DNA of 64,000 bases, from NCBI GenBank assembly GCA_029834535.1, contig JAQMWT010000480.1, positions 124,001 to 188,000 on the forward strand, in the 5' to 3' direction. Origin of the DNA: Chrysophaeum taylorii. Taxonomy: Eukaryota > Sar > Pelagophyceae > Pelagomonadales > Pelagomonadaceae. Positions 32,462 through 42,912 of the stretch are shown piece after piece. The position numbers and the translations under genes were made by a program. A model generated the notes under the pieces. It worked only from the letters and a program-made list of their open reading frames with translations. It was not told the origin of the DNA and made no database searches. How positions within the stretch are numbered: position 1 is the stretch's first letter; each line of letters starts with the position of its first letter.

Positions 32462-35377
32462 TCATAGACGGGCCCAGGCAAGGGTCGTCGCGCTGTGGAC
32501 GCGCTTCTGGCAGGTACCGCAGGCGACCCGACCTTCGAGCCGTCCGTCCAGCTCGCGGTCGCGGGTGCATCGCCACGCCGCGACGCTCCTTTCGCAGAAC
32601 GAACAGACGGTCGGAGTGACGCGGTCGACCGCGCCGTTTGCGGCCCGGAGGACGTCGAGATCGACCGTCTCGCGGAAGCAGCCAAAGCAAAAAACCCCAG
32701 ACGCCGCCGCGTCGCAGCGGAGGAGCGCGAGCGACTGGAGGCACCGCGTGCACCGCGGAACGCCGGGGGGCTTTTGGAAGATGCGGCGCAGGGGCTGGCC
32801 TGGTGGGACATCCCACTGCACGTAGGGCCCCGTGCCGACAAAGTCGTGCGGTCTGTGCACTGGCTTGGGCGGCGGGTCCCACGAGCAGGCGCCGCTCTTG
32901 TGGTTGTAGTAGTAGAGACGCCCGTCGCTCAAGTCGGGGATCGCCTCGACGTGGAGACGCACGGCGAGGCCGTGGAGCCACTGGGACCGGCAGCTGCGAT
33001 ACCATTGCTGGACGCGCCGCGCTGCCGCGTCGCGGAGGACCTCGCGATCCTTTTTGATCCTCGACCGTATCTTCCAGTCGAGCCGGTCGAGCTCCATCCT
33101 CGCCTTGAATCGGCGATAGAGGCGCTGGACCGTCGCGGCCGCGTCGTTGACGACCAAGGAATCCCACGCCTCCTTGCGATCCTGCCGCGCCTGTTTGATC
33201 GCCGCCAGCTCGGTCTCGGCGAGGTAATTGGCGCGCGTTATCTCCGCGAGCTTGCGGTTCGTCATGCGGTGCTCGAGAATCGACTCGCCCGTCGTCAGGT
33301 TCGTGTAGCACATGACGTCCTGCGCTGGATCGATGTACTGGCGCCACGGCGACGCCGCGAGGCCGTTGTACCGGTGGACCGTTTCCAACGCGTACTCGAG
33401 CTCGCCGAGGTCGACGTACCCGTCGTCGTCGGCATCGATCTCGCGGATAATTTGCCTTACCTGCTCGGCCGAGAGATCGACCGGGAGGTCGTCGACGAGG
33501 CGCCTGAATTCGTCGTGCGACAGGTAGCCGCGCGCCTGCTTGTCGTACTGGCGGATCACGTCCTGGAGCAACAAGCCCTGCTGGAACAAAATCGCCTCGA
33601 TCTTGATGAGCACGATCGACGCGAGCGACTTGAGCTTGGCCTCGCGGTCCATCGACCGTGGAGTCGGCGGCTGGTAAAACTCGCGACGGATGCGCTTGAA
33701 CTCCTTGAGTATCGTGTCTTTCGAATCTTTCGCCGCGAGCCACGCCGTCGTCTTTTCTCGCTGCTCCTCGACGCGCTCGATTTCAATTTTGTCCCACGTC
33801 TTTGCGAACGCCTCGGACCGCTCCTTTCGAAGAATCGCCGCCTGCTTGGCGCGGTCCTCCTGCTGGATCGCGGCCGTGATGCGGTCGTCTGCGGCGCGCT
33901 CGGCGGCCCGACGTCGGGTCTTCCACGCGAGCACCTCGCGCTTGTCTATCCTCTCGCGCTCTTTCTCGGCCTCTTCCCGCGCCTCTCGCCGCGCGGCGTC
34001 CTTTGCCTCGGCTCGCTTTCTAAAGTCCTCGGCCTCCTGGAGAATGCGCTGGAGCTGCTCTTGGCGTCGAACGCAATCACGCTCGATCAGTCTCTCCGCT
34101 CGGCGATCGAGGTAGTATTCTTTCCACGCGCGCAAGTGCCATCGCCTTCGTAATTCGCCCGCGAAATCGCGCGCCGTCTCCCACGTTCGAACGTGCACCG
34201 CGGTCTCGTGCCAGCGCCCGACACTTCGTCGCAACCGCACGACCCGCGCTGCTACGCGCAAATAAAAGAAACCGTGCGCGACCCGCTTTTGATATTCTTT
34301 CGAAACGCCCGCGGCGTCTCGAACGCGCCTCTCGTTCCGCGCCCACCGTCGCCATCGTCGCAACAAGACGCGCCGCAGCAGCGCCCTCCGGCCGAGCACG
34401 AGGGCGACCCGCCGCCGCCGAAGCGACACTCGCCTCGCGAGGACAAAAGCGTGCCAGAGTTGGACCGCATGGACGCAACGCTTTCGGCCGATGCGACGCG
34501 CCCGGGCCTCGAGCGCGCGTCGCTTCCTCAGAAACTCGCACCACCTCCGATAGTGCCGCACGAGCGTGCTATTTTTCCATAGTGAATTCGCCTTGGTGAC
34601 GTTGTGCTCGTATATGTACTTCTCGAGCCACTGGTTCGACGCTTCCTCCTGGACTTGCAAATACGTAAGCTTCTGCGACGACGGCAACCGCCTCCACATC
34701 TGCGCTTTGAACGCCGCGAGAATCGCCGGCGAGTCCTTCGTCACGGCCCGTCGAAACGTCGAGTAGTCAACGTACCTTGGGGTAACGTCCTTCTCAGGAT
34801 CCTTGCAACAAATCTCCGAGCGCTTCAGACACGCGTCCATTGCGTGCTTGGTCTCCGCGACCTCCGCGTCTCTCACGGCCGCGAGAGCGACGAGCGCGAG
34901 GATGTCCTCGCGCGCGACGACGTTCGCGTGGCTGGGAAGCGCGTAAATAGCGAAAAAATGTTGCAATAGCTTCATCGGCTTTTTGTAGCAGTGCCCCGTG
35001 TTGTTGAGCGCGTGAAGCGCGCACACGATCTCTCGCCAGTCGACGAGGCCGTCGATGGCATCGTGGTTTTGGCAGACCTGCATCAACTGCTGCTCGACCT
35101 TGCCGAGCCGCTCAAAGCCATACGCGTTCACCACCGCGCTCACCAAATGTGTTGCCTCGACGCCCACCTCGTACCTCGGGTCTTGACGCCTGTCAGGGCG
35201 TCGATTCGAGACTTCCCACAACACGTTCTCGATGCACGCTCCTCGATGCCGCGTCTTCCGGGCGCTGATCATCTTGTGCACGTAGCGCAAGCATTTCCAT
35301 CGCGTCCGACGCTTCGCTTCTTCCTCGTTCAGTTCATCCTCGCTCTCCTCTTCTGGAGAAGGCTTCGTTGCGGCCAT
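32462..35377 (-). CDS. IQ / EF-hand / WW / zinc-finger protein
   Basis: This is a single exon of 971 residues starting at the ATG at 35377. Residues 1-230 are helical and unrecognised. Residues about 270-410 are Arg/Trp-rich IQ-like repeats, followed by a charged coiled coil to about 580. Two EF-hands follow: a degenerate one (YDKQARGYLSHDEF) and a canonical loop DADDDGYVDLGE at residues 648-659 with all calcium ligands. An IQ helix (AAATVQRLYRRF) leads to a WW-like segment (LYYYNHKSGACSWDPP, about 820-840). The C-terminus holds Cys pairs (CTRCLQSLALLRC, CSFCERSVAAWRC, CGTCQKRVH) resembling B-box fingers. The IQ, WW and B-box order repeats that of the giant gene 4 kb to the left. A calcium- and calmodulin-responsive scaffold is inferred. 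Confidence 0.82.
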   Translation of the reverse strand: MAATKPSPEEESEDELNEEEAKRRTRWKCLRYVHKMISARKTRHRGACIENVLWEVSNRRPDRRQDPRYEVGVEATHLVSAVVNAYGFERLGKVEQQLMQVCQNHDAIDGLVDWREIVCALHALNNTGHCYKKPMKLLQHFFAIYALPSHANVVAREDILALVALAAVRDAEVAETKHAMDACLKRSEICCKDPEKDVTPRYVDYSTFRRAVTKDSPAILAAFKAQMWRRLPSSQKLTYLQVQEEASNQWLEKYIYEHNVTKANSLWKNSTLVRHYRRWCEFLRKRRALEARARRIGRKRCVHAVQLWHAFVLARRVSLRRRRVALVLGRRALLRRVLLRRWRRWARNERRVRDAAGVSKEYQKRVAHGFFYLRVAARVVRLRRSVGRWHETAVHVRTWETARDFAGELRRRWHLRAWKEYYLDRRAERLIERDCVRRQEQLQRILQEAEDFRKRAEAKDAARREAREEAEKERERIDKREVLAWKTRRRAAERAADDRITAAIQQEDRAKQAAILRKERSEAFAKTWDKIEIERVEEQREKTTAWLAAKDSKDTILKEFKRIRREFYQPPTPRSMDREAKLKSLASIVLIKIEAILFQQGLLLQDVIRQYDKQARGYLSHDEFRRLVDDLPVDLSAEQVRQIIREIDADDDGYVDLGELEYALETVHRYNGLAASPWRQYIDPAQDVMCYTNLTTGESILEHRMTNRKLAEITRANYLAETELAAIKQARQDRKEAWDSLVVNDAAATVQRLYRRFKARMELDRLDWKIRSRIKKDREVLRDAAARRVQQWYRSCRSQWLHGLAVRLHVEAIPDLSDGRLYYYNHKSGACSWDPPPKPVHRPHDFVGTGPYVQWDVPPGQPLRRIFQKPPGVPRCTRCLQSLALLRCDAAASGVFCFGCFRETVDLDVLRAANGAVDRVTPTVCSFCERSVAAWRCTRDRELDGRLEGRVACGTCQKRVHSATTLAWARL

Positions 35378-35796
35378 CACACGGAGGATACGAGACTTCT
35401 TATAATATTACAAGTGCAGGCCAGTAAGTTCACCTAGTCCCAATCTCTAACCCCAGTAAGTTCACCTGGTCCCAATAAGTTCACCTAGTCCAAATCTCTA
35501 ACCCCAGTAAGTTCGGCGTAAACCCACTCGTGCTCACACCACTCCTTCGAGCTCGTCGCTCTCGCCTCCGCCAATCTAAGCTGCTTTGATCCGCACACGC
35601 CGCTAACCTTTGAGTTTACTCTAAAACCCCCAGTAAGTTCATCTGGTCCCAGTAAGTTCACCTGGTCACTATATTCACCTATCCCAATCTCAAACCCCGG
35701 TAAGTTCACCTGGTCCCAGTAAGTTCACCTACAGTGCGCGTGTAGACGCCGGGAGGGGGCTTATCGGTATTGCGGAGCACGTGTGAGGTAGGGTGG

Positions 35797-36060
35797 AGTC
35801 GTCGACTCAGAAGAGCATATTCTCGGGGTTGCCGATCGACAGAGAGCCACGTAGAGCTGGACGTGACAGAAGACGGGCTTGTGGGCAAGAGGACGCCGAC
35901 CTCGCGGGGCGTCTGGCCCTGGCTCTTGGTGATCGTTTGGCGTCGGCGGGCCTTACGGGATACAGGTTGGAGGAGCCTCGGTGACAACGACACGATCGAT
36001 CATGTATCTGGTACCGTTGCAGTGGCCGTGCGACGGGTCGAGGTTGCGAAGACTTTAAGC
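35797..36060 (-). pseudogene. PIF1/Helitron-type helicase remnant, copy 1
   Basis: The minus strand encodes pieces of the C-terminal domain of PIF1-like helicases, including QTITKSQGQTPREVGVL and, in another frame, VFCHVQLYVALCRS. A shift separates the pieces, so it is not functional. Helitron transposons carry this helicase, but no Rep domain or clear Helitron end is visible here. Confidence 0.5.
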
Positions 36061-36819
36061 TCGCGATCAAAGTCAGCATGCCGTTGGTTGTCAGGGAGTT
36101 GAAAACTCGACTATAAAGAGCGAGCCGTCGTCTTCCGACCCAACCTAGTCTGCCTAAAAGAACTCCGACGCCTCGTCTCCGGGAAAAAAAGGCCGCGGTC
36201 ATGCGCGCGTTGTCAGCATCGACAACATCGTTTCGACGGGGCGTGAGAATGGCGCGCTGGCTAAAAGAGCCGCCGCGGGTCGTGGAAATAGTCTGCGAGG
36301 TCGCCGTAGACGGCTTGGAGGATCACTGTCTGGCTCTCGCGCCTACCTGATCCTTACTCTCGCGCCTACATGATCCTTACCCTAAATCGAGGGACAGACA
36401 AACAGACAAACAAACAGACAGACAAACATCTGTCGATTAGTAGTTAGGACAAGTGCAGGCCAGTAAGTTCGCCAGTAAGTTCACCTAGTCCCAATCTCTA
36501 ACCCCAGTAAATTCGGCGTAAACCCACTCGTGCTCACATCCACTTTCCTTTGAACTCGTCGCCGTCACCCCCGCCAATCCAAGCTGCTTTGATCCGCACA
36601 CGCCGCTAACCTTTGAGTTTACTCTAAAAACCCCAGTAAGTTCACTTGGTCTCAGTAGGTTCGCCTGGTCACTAATTTCACCTAGTCCCAATCTCTAACC
36701 TTCGCAAGTTCACCTGGTTCCAGTAAGTTCACCTGGTCCCAGTAAGTTCACCTGGTCCCAGTAAGTTCACTTACAGTGCGCGTGTAGACGCCGGGAGGGG
36801 GCTTATAGGTATTGCGTAG

Positions 36820-37100
36820 CACGTGTGGGGTAGGGTGGAGTCGTCGACTCAGAAGAGCATATCCCCGGGGTTGCCGATCGACAGAGAGCCACGTAGAGCT
36901 GGACGTGACAGAAGACGGGCTTGGGGGAGAGGACGCCGACCTCGCGGGGCGTCTGGCCCTGGCTCTTGGTGATCGTTTGGCGTCGGCGGGCCTTAAGGGA
37001 TACAGGTTGGAGGAGCCTCGGTGACACGACACGATCGATCATGTATCTAGTACCGTTGCAGTGGCCGTGCGACGGGTCGAGATTGCGAAGACCTTAAGCT
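36820..37100 (-). pseudogene. PIF1/Helitron-type helicase remnant, copy 2
   Basis: This copy is longer in one frame: LRNLDPSHGHCNGTRY, then QTITKSQGQTPREVGVL, then PVFCHVQLYVALCRS. These match the family blocks LRNLxPxxGLCNGTR, TINKSQGQT and GQLYVALSR, with the second and third domain signatures spaced as expected but the intervening sequence shortened. It lacks the Walker motifs, so it is a fragment of a DNA-transposon or host helicase gene. Confidence 0.6.
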
Positions 37101-37672
37101 CGCGCTCAAAGCCAGCATGCCGTTGGTTGTCAGGGAGTCGAAAACTCGACTGTAAAGAGCGAGGCGTCGTCTTCCGACCCAACCTAGTCTGCCTAAAAGA
37201 ACTCCGACGCCTCGTCTCCGGGAAAAAAAGGCCGCGGTCATGCGCGCGTTGTCAGCATCGACAACATCGTTTCGACGGGGCGTGAGAATGGCGCGCTGGC
37301 TAAAAGAGCCGTCGCGGCTCGTGGAAATAGTCTGCGAGGTCGCCGTAGACGGCTTGGAGGATCACTGTCTGGCTCTCGCGCCTACCTGATCCTTACTCTC
37401 GTGCCTACCTGATCCTTACCCTAAATCGAGGGACAGACAAACAGACAAACAGACAGACAAACATCTGTCGATTAGTAGTTAAGAAGACAAGGACAAGAGA
37501 CTAAAGGATCAGGGTTTATTTGAGTCAATTCGTTTTAAGGTCGGTCGGTCGGTCGACTGGGGTGCTAGAAAGTTGTTTAAAGGAGTTGTTGATTAATTAG
37601 CTGCTTAGATTGAAAGGGGAGGTGTTGATCGTCGTCGAGATATATATGAGGCGAGGCGTCGTTTTCGAAGAA

Positions 37673-38743
37673 ATGGGAAAATTGCTCGGTGCGCTCGTTG
37701 ATCCAGCGCCCGGGTCTAGCTACCCGAATCCAGCCGTCGATTTGTACGTGGCTGCGTGGTTCGCTGTCTCGCTCTTCGTCATCAACTGGTCGCTCCGGTT
37801 GTTCGTCGTCATGCCGTTGGCGCATGTGCGTCCCGATACCACCCCCGCTCGATGATTGCTCTCCTGATGCGCAGGTGGTGCTCCGGCGAAAGGCACGCAA
37901 GAGCCAAGTCATCAAGTTCGCCCAGGCGTCGATGGAGCTCGCGTTCTACGGCTCGTTCGCGGCGCTCGGGACGGTCATCGTGCCCGCGCAGCCTTGGATC
38001 TGGCCCTCAAAACACTGGTGGATCAACTTTTCCAGCGGCGAACACTCGCTCATGCGCGACGACCTCCGCTGCTACTACGTCCTCTACGGCGCGCGCTACG
38101 TCCAGGGAGTCGTCTCGGTGCTCCTCGAGTTCAGGCGCAAGGACTTTGCGGAAATGGTCGTCCACCACGTTGTCACTGTTGCCGTCGTGGCGATAAGCTA
38201 CTTGTACGGCTGGAATCGCGTCGGCGCCGTGGTCATGCTCCTCCTCGACCCGGCCGACGTCCCGCTCCACTTTGCCAAGGTACGCTACTACTTTGCTATC
38301 GTCGACCGCTTGCGCCCGTAGCTCGTAAAGTACGTGTCCGAGGCGCGGGCCAAGATCAACCCCAAGATCTCCGCCGTCTGCGCCTTTAGCGCCGATCGCA
38401 TCTTTGAGTTCTTCGCCGTCGTATTCTTCGTCACGCGCGTCGCCATGTATCCCTACGGTTCGTTCGCGTCTCTTTTTTAATCTTGTTACTACCCGGCTTG
38501 TTCGCAGTGTGCTGGTCAGCCCACATCGAGGCGACGCGCTACTTTCCCAAAGGCATCCCAGAATGGACCTGCGTCGCCCTGCTCGAGACCCTCTACGCGC
38601 TCCAGTGCTACTGGTTCTTCCTCATCATCAAGGTTGCCATCCACATGATACGCACGGGTCACGCCGAGGACGTCCGTAGCGACGACGACGAAGACGAGCC
38701 GCCAAATGGTGAAGTCGGTTCGCGGCCTTTGAAAGAGGACTAA
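37673..38743 (+). CDS. Ceramide synthase (LAG1/TLC family)
   Basis: Four exons (37673-37825, 37875-38279, 38322-38457, 38508-38743) with introns of 49, 42 and 50 nt give 309 residues. An in-frame ATG at 37646 lies within the TATA-like atatatat stretch and is less likely. The protein has several membrane segments and the Lag1 motif: His148-His149 in HHVVTVAVVAISY, then NRVGAVVMLLLDPADVPLHFAK. The usual HD pair before the conserved Asp reads LD here, so one conserved His is replaced by Leu. The C-terminus is acidic (DDDEDEPP), as in the family, with no HOX domain at the N-terminus. Ceramide synthases join fatty acyl-CoA to a sphingoid base in the ER membrane. Confidence 0.85.
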
Positions 38744-39826
38744 TTGTCCTTTGTTGAAGTAGTGGTGTGCACACTGTCGATCGACAACGTCGTCTCCTCC
38801 CTTTGGGTTCCGAGCGAATATCATTATTGCTGGGGGATTTCTCTTAGCGCCATTATTTATCGACGTATATAATATCGTTCCTCTCGCGTTCATTTGTTTC
38901 CCTTTTTTCCGGGTCGGGGGCGGGGCGTCGCCGAGAGGTCGCCGGATGATAGTTTCGTAGTCGCCGAGTTGTAGTTTGGCGGTAGCCGACCGAGGGGCGC
39001 TGAAAAGCGTGCAGGAACGTCACCCCGGCAACGGCGTCGTCGATACCGCGAAGGGACAAGTCGCGGGGCTTGGACATTTATCCAAATATACCCACCATCA
39101 TTCAATCCCCGTGGTGGGTGGACCCCCCCCGGTAGAGCGCCGAGGCCACGCGTCGAAAACACCGTCCTAGCAGTCACAGCCCGAAGGCCTTGAGGGCCAT
39201 GTACGACACCTGGGGTTGGAACTCTTGATCCTTTACTAATAAAGCCTGAAGCTTTATATACGGGCTCCTCTACGCAGGTCTTCCCAGCCCCATCCCCAAG
39301 TCGTGTTGGAGCTCACGAGACGCGCTTCCATAATGCGAGAAGCTGCCAATTGAGCCTGAAAATCCGCCCGGCCCGCGGCGGCCCGGGGGTCGTCCGTCAC
39401 CTTACATGGGGAGTAAGCCTCGCGTAGGGTCTGCTGATAAGGGACGCGGGGGTCCCGCGCCGTGGTCAAAAATTCCCAAGGATCGGCCGGCTCTTTTGTC
39501 CATCGTCAAGTTGACCTAAAATGGTGCCGATTTTATGCTGGAACGAAGTCGGTAGCTGCCGATTTGGCAGAAAATCTATATGGGAGTGAAGTTTTTTTTT
39601 TCGGCCCCTAGGGGGGATGCGAGAGCCAAGGTAGCTCTATTCTGCACGATGCCATCGGCTCCTCCAAATACAACATCCGGCGAATCGCGAATGTCTGTAG
39701 GCCCAACGAGGGTCGTGCGGGCGTTTAGACTGCGCCTTTCGCGCGCTGGGGCCACTTCTTCTATTGGCCCGGTATTTATGCTGGGTATCCACGGGGGAAG
39801 ACGTGCGTAGGGCCCCGCAAACACAG
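38744..39826. other. Intergenic with short open frames
   Basis: No gene is recognised. A 76-codon plus frame at 39580-39810 and its antisense are both open, and neither resembles a known protein. AT-rich sequence at 38850-38880 may serve the 3' end of the ceramide synthase gene. Confidence 0.4.
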
Positions 39827-40650
39827 CTACTCGAAGTCGTCGTTGCCATCGACGTCCATCGCGTCCTCCTCTTCGCTTTCATTGTCCTCGGACACGAAGC
39901 GCCAGGAAGCCGGCTTGGAGTCAATCGTTGAAGAAGATGAGGCGGTTCGCGCTGAGTCACCCGCTGAAACCGTTGTCGTATGAAACGAAGCTCCAACCCA
40001 GCCCGAGTTTTTTGCGACCGTCTTTTGAGTTTTCGTCGGATAACGCCTCCCTCGATGGTGCCTGGCATCCAGTAGCAACCCGGATTTTAACCCGACAACT
40101 CCCAGAGAACCTCGACGCGTGACCCAACAACGCCGCGTTGATCGTCGGTAGCTTCGAGCCACCACTCGTTGTCCGCGTCCGCTTCCTAGGGTGGCGAGAG
40201 GCGCGGCACTCCTCAATCTTAGCCTTGAGCTTGTCAACGCTCAAGTGTCGCCTCGCGTCGAGTTCGACACGCTGGGTCGTCGCGGTCCCGAACACTGGCA
40301 CCCTCGGCGACTAACTCGCGGGAGTTGGTCTTGATGTGTTCGTAGACGTACTTGAGGTGGAGGAATTCGACGTTGGCCTTGGAACCGCCCTGGCCGATCG
40401 TCGGGTCCTTGCCCGAGGTTTAGGAGTTGGGTTTGAGGTCGCCCATGCCCGCTCCCATTCCGACGACTTACCCCTCGATGTTCGCCTTGAGAACGTTCGC
40501 CTTGAGAACGTTCGACCGACTAGCGTCGCTCGGGAGCTGCTTAAGTGTCGCGTCGGGTCGCGTCTTGACCGTCGAGAGATGGGCCCTCCCGAAGAGGGCA
40601 TGCTCGTCGACGATTGGTTTGACTTTCACACCTTGGCATCGCGCGCGGGC
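39827..40650 (-). pseudogene. Degraded gene, Tudor/agenet-like fragment
   Basis: Coding-like blocks alternate between frames on the minus strand: QGGSKANVEFLHLKYVYEH, then VVGSRVEVLWELSG followed by a MPGTIEGGV stretch, and a final acidic tail (EEEDAMDVDGNDDFE) before a stop. The VGSRVEVLW...PGTI pattern resembles Tudor or agenet domains. Stops and shifts fall between the blocks and no set of GT-AG introns repairs them all, so I read it as a pseudogene. A short direct repeat (NVLKANVLKANIEG) sits near its upstream end. The family is not identified. Confidence 0.35.
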
Positions 40651-41144
40651 CATGCTTTGCGCGCGGGCTTTGCGTGCGCTATCCCCAACACGCTCAACTT
40701 CCAGGCACTTTTCGATGGAAGCGTACGCTCAGCAACACGCACGAAAGATCTCGCACGACATGGAGTTAGTGCTTCGTTGACACGGTAGTGTAAAAGTGCA
40801 GCCCTGCTCTGGGTGCTCGGGCTGCGACGCAACGGCATCGCAGCAGCAGTGGTACGAGAACATATCGTCGAGTTTAATGAAGTATGAGTCGGTATGACGT
40901 GTTCAGCATGATTTGAACAAGAAATTGCCGCAAGAACGTGCACCTTAATTTTGAGCCAAATCTGCGCGTTACCATTTGTTTCGGGCGCCCGAGCAGCGGT
41001 TGAGGATGGCGACGTGCCTGCACGCGGCCCCTGCGCTGCCTTCGCGCGCGCGGCCGTCATGGTCAAGGATGAGAAACGTCTGGGGGGGGGGCGCGAGCCC
41101 ACGCTTCGCTAGGAGCGCTGAGGAAGCATTGTAAGTCGCAGCAA
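40651..41144. other. Intergenic, nothing recognised
   Basis: A poly-G run lies at 41083-41091. Open frames are short and unlike proteins. Confidence 0.3.
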
Positions 41145-42287
41145 GTGGAAGTCGATGATGTGCGGCGCATCAAGAGCGTCAAATCCATAGGCGCCACGCG
41201 GGAGGGCGACAAGTGCGGCCGAGCCATCGCCGCGGCAAAAGCGACGGTGACGCTCACTCGCGCAAGGAGGGTGCTCGAGCGCGTGAGAAGCGCGTGGCTC
41301 CACGGGCTCCACCGTCGTCGACGGTCCGGCTGGCGCCACTGTAGACACCTGGACCCGAATGAGACTCGCTGCCGCCCTGGAACGCGTCGACGCTATGTTC
41401 GCAACGCCCATCCTGTTGGGCGAGAGCCTCGTGTCACTCTTCCGTCGCAAGACGTTGGGCGGCTTCTGCGCCTCCGGACGCGCGACCCACGATGGAATAA
41501 TCCAGCAGCTCGACATGCCCAATGGTACATCGATCGACACACGTTCAAAGGCATTCGACATGTTGCTGCAGCGACAGATCGCCTCCTCGTTCCAACTTCG
41601 ACCGGACGACCGACGAGGAAAAAGATGGCCGAATCCGAGGTCGAGGCCACTTCTGCTTCCCTGAACGACGCGAGTGCAGCCGGCCGCGTCGAACTGGCCG
41701 CCCAAAAGATGGAGGGAGACTTAAAGGCGGCGGGCAGGGTGATGCTGACGGCGACGGCTCCGATGGTCCAGTGGTCCTCGCTCCCCATCAAGCGCCATCT
41801 CGGGTGGTCCTGGAACAAATCAAGAGTGCGCATCACCGATGTCGAGTACGAGATTTCCTTGTTCGAAGAGGCCACCGCCAAGGAGAAGAGTGATGCCGCC
41901 GTCACGGCGAAGGAGCAGAACGGGCCGACGCCTGGGAGAAGCGCCGCTCCGAGATCCGTGCAGCCGAGCGGACCTTCGCCGCTGTCCGGACGCGCCGTCG
42001 AAGCTTCGTCCTGGCCAGATCAAGTCCTTCATCTACGGCCACACAGGCACGGGCGCCAAGGCCAAGAACAGCAAGCAGAATTCCCTCCTCGAAGAAGCGC
42101 GCTCTCACGTCGACAAGCCCCTTCATCTGCCTTCGACGCCAGCGCCAGCTCAAGACAAGCCCGCGGGCGAGCCGGCTGCCGCATCCAAAGATGAGCCGCC
42201 AAGTCCGCCCCCGCCGACAACGACGACGAGAGCCTCACCGAGGGCGAGATCGCCGGTTTCTTCGGCGATCTTTGCGATGACTCCTAA
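41145..42287 (+). pseudogene. Frame-disrupted gene of unknown family
   Basis: The plus strand reads protein-like in successive frames: VEATSASLNDASAAGRVELA and VRITDVEYEISLFEEATAKE near 41640-41880, then IKSFIYGHTGTGAKAKNSKQ near 42020, then ESLTEGEIAGFFGDLCDDS with a stop at 42285. One step (GT at 41987, AG at 42021) could be a 35-nt intron, but the others look like single-base shifts. There is no ATG at the upstream edge. It is either a pseudogene or a real gene with sequence errors; the conserved-looking acidic C-terminus leaves both open. No domain is recognised. Confidence 0.35.
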
Positions 42288-42912
42288 GTCGATCTTAATG
42301 CCTACCCGCGCGCTGCGGGCGCGTCCCCTCGACGCCGACGCTCCATGTCACCACACTAGATGCACACCCCATTGTCCATCCGGCCTCGCAGGTGGCGCTT
42401 CTCGTGGCCCTTCTCTTCCTCGAATAACGCTCACCGCATTTTGATCATTTGTTTGGCCGCCTCGTCTCCAAAAAAGGCCACTTTCGTACAAATTGGCTGG
42501 CTCAAAACGAAAATTCGCCTCAGAAAGACCCGACTTTGGCGCGACACTTTTTGTAACGGCAACGACTCCTGCGGGTCTCCCTCCGGCTTGTTCCCACGTG
42601 TGGGCGCGGATGTCGAAGCTGTGTTCCTGGCTCGGGGGCGCCCGGGGTCGACTTCTTGCGTGTTTTCGCAGGGTCGCGCTTGATTGCAAAAAACTGCCTC
42701 AATTATTAGGTACGTAGCGCGGAAAACATCAAAAACCGAAAAACAGAAAAGTGATTCGCGGTATGTTCCCCGCGGATGCCCATACTTTTCTTTCGTACTT
42801 ACCGGACTGCAAACGGACCTAGGACTCGCGATTTTGACACAAGTTCGGTTTGGAAGCACGAGCAAGACGAGCGCTTACGCGGACACACGGGCGAACACAC
42901 GGAGCAAAATCC
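42288..42912. other. Upstream region of the HSF-type gene
   Basis: No convincing gene is seen. Moderately long frames exist on both strands across 42350-42870, but their translations are not protein-like. The promoter of the HSF-type gene must lie in the right part. Confidence 0.35.

Larger units (their letters stand above)
35424..37480. repeat. Tandem duplication of about 1 kb, two near-identical units
   Basis: Unit 1 (35424-36445) and unit 2 (36447-37480) align over their whole length. Both begin next to acaagtgcaggccagtaag and end in a cagacaaacagaca-type run followed by atctgtcgattagtagtta. Each unit starts with many imperfect copies of an approximately 19-bp motif (ccagtaagttcacctggtc), carries a tail of the promoter-side repeat (ccgccaat, then acctttgagtttact), and continues into PIF1-like helicase remnants on the minus strand. 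Differences are scattered single bases and small indels, so the duplication is fairly recent. No complete gene is present. Confidence 0.8.

Noticed and set aside
32495-34153. 552-codon open frame on the plus strand
   Set aside because: It is the antisense shadow of the IQ/EF-hand/WW gene; extreme third-position GC keeps the opposite strand open. The minus-strand product has clear domains, this one has none.
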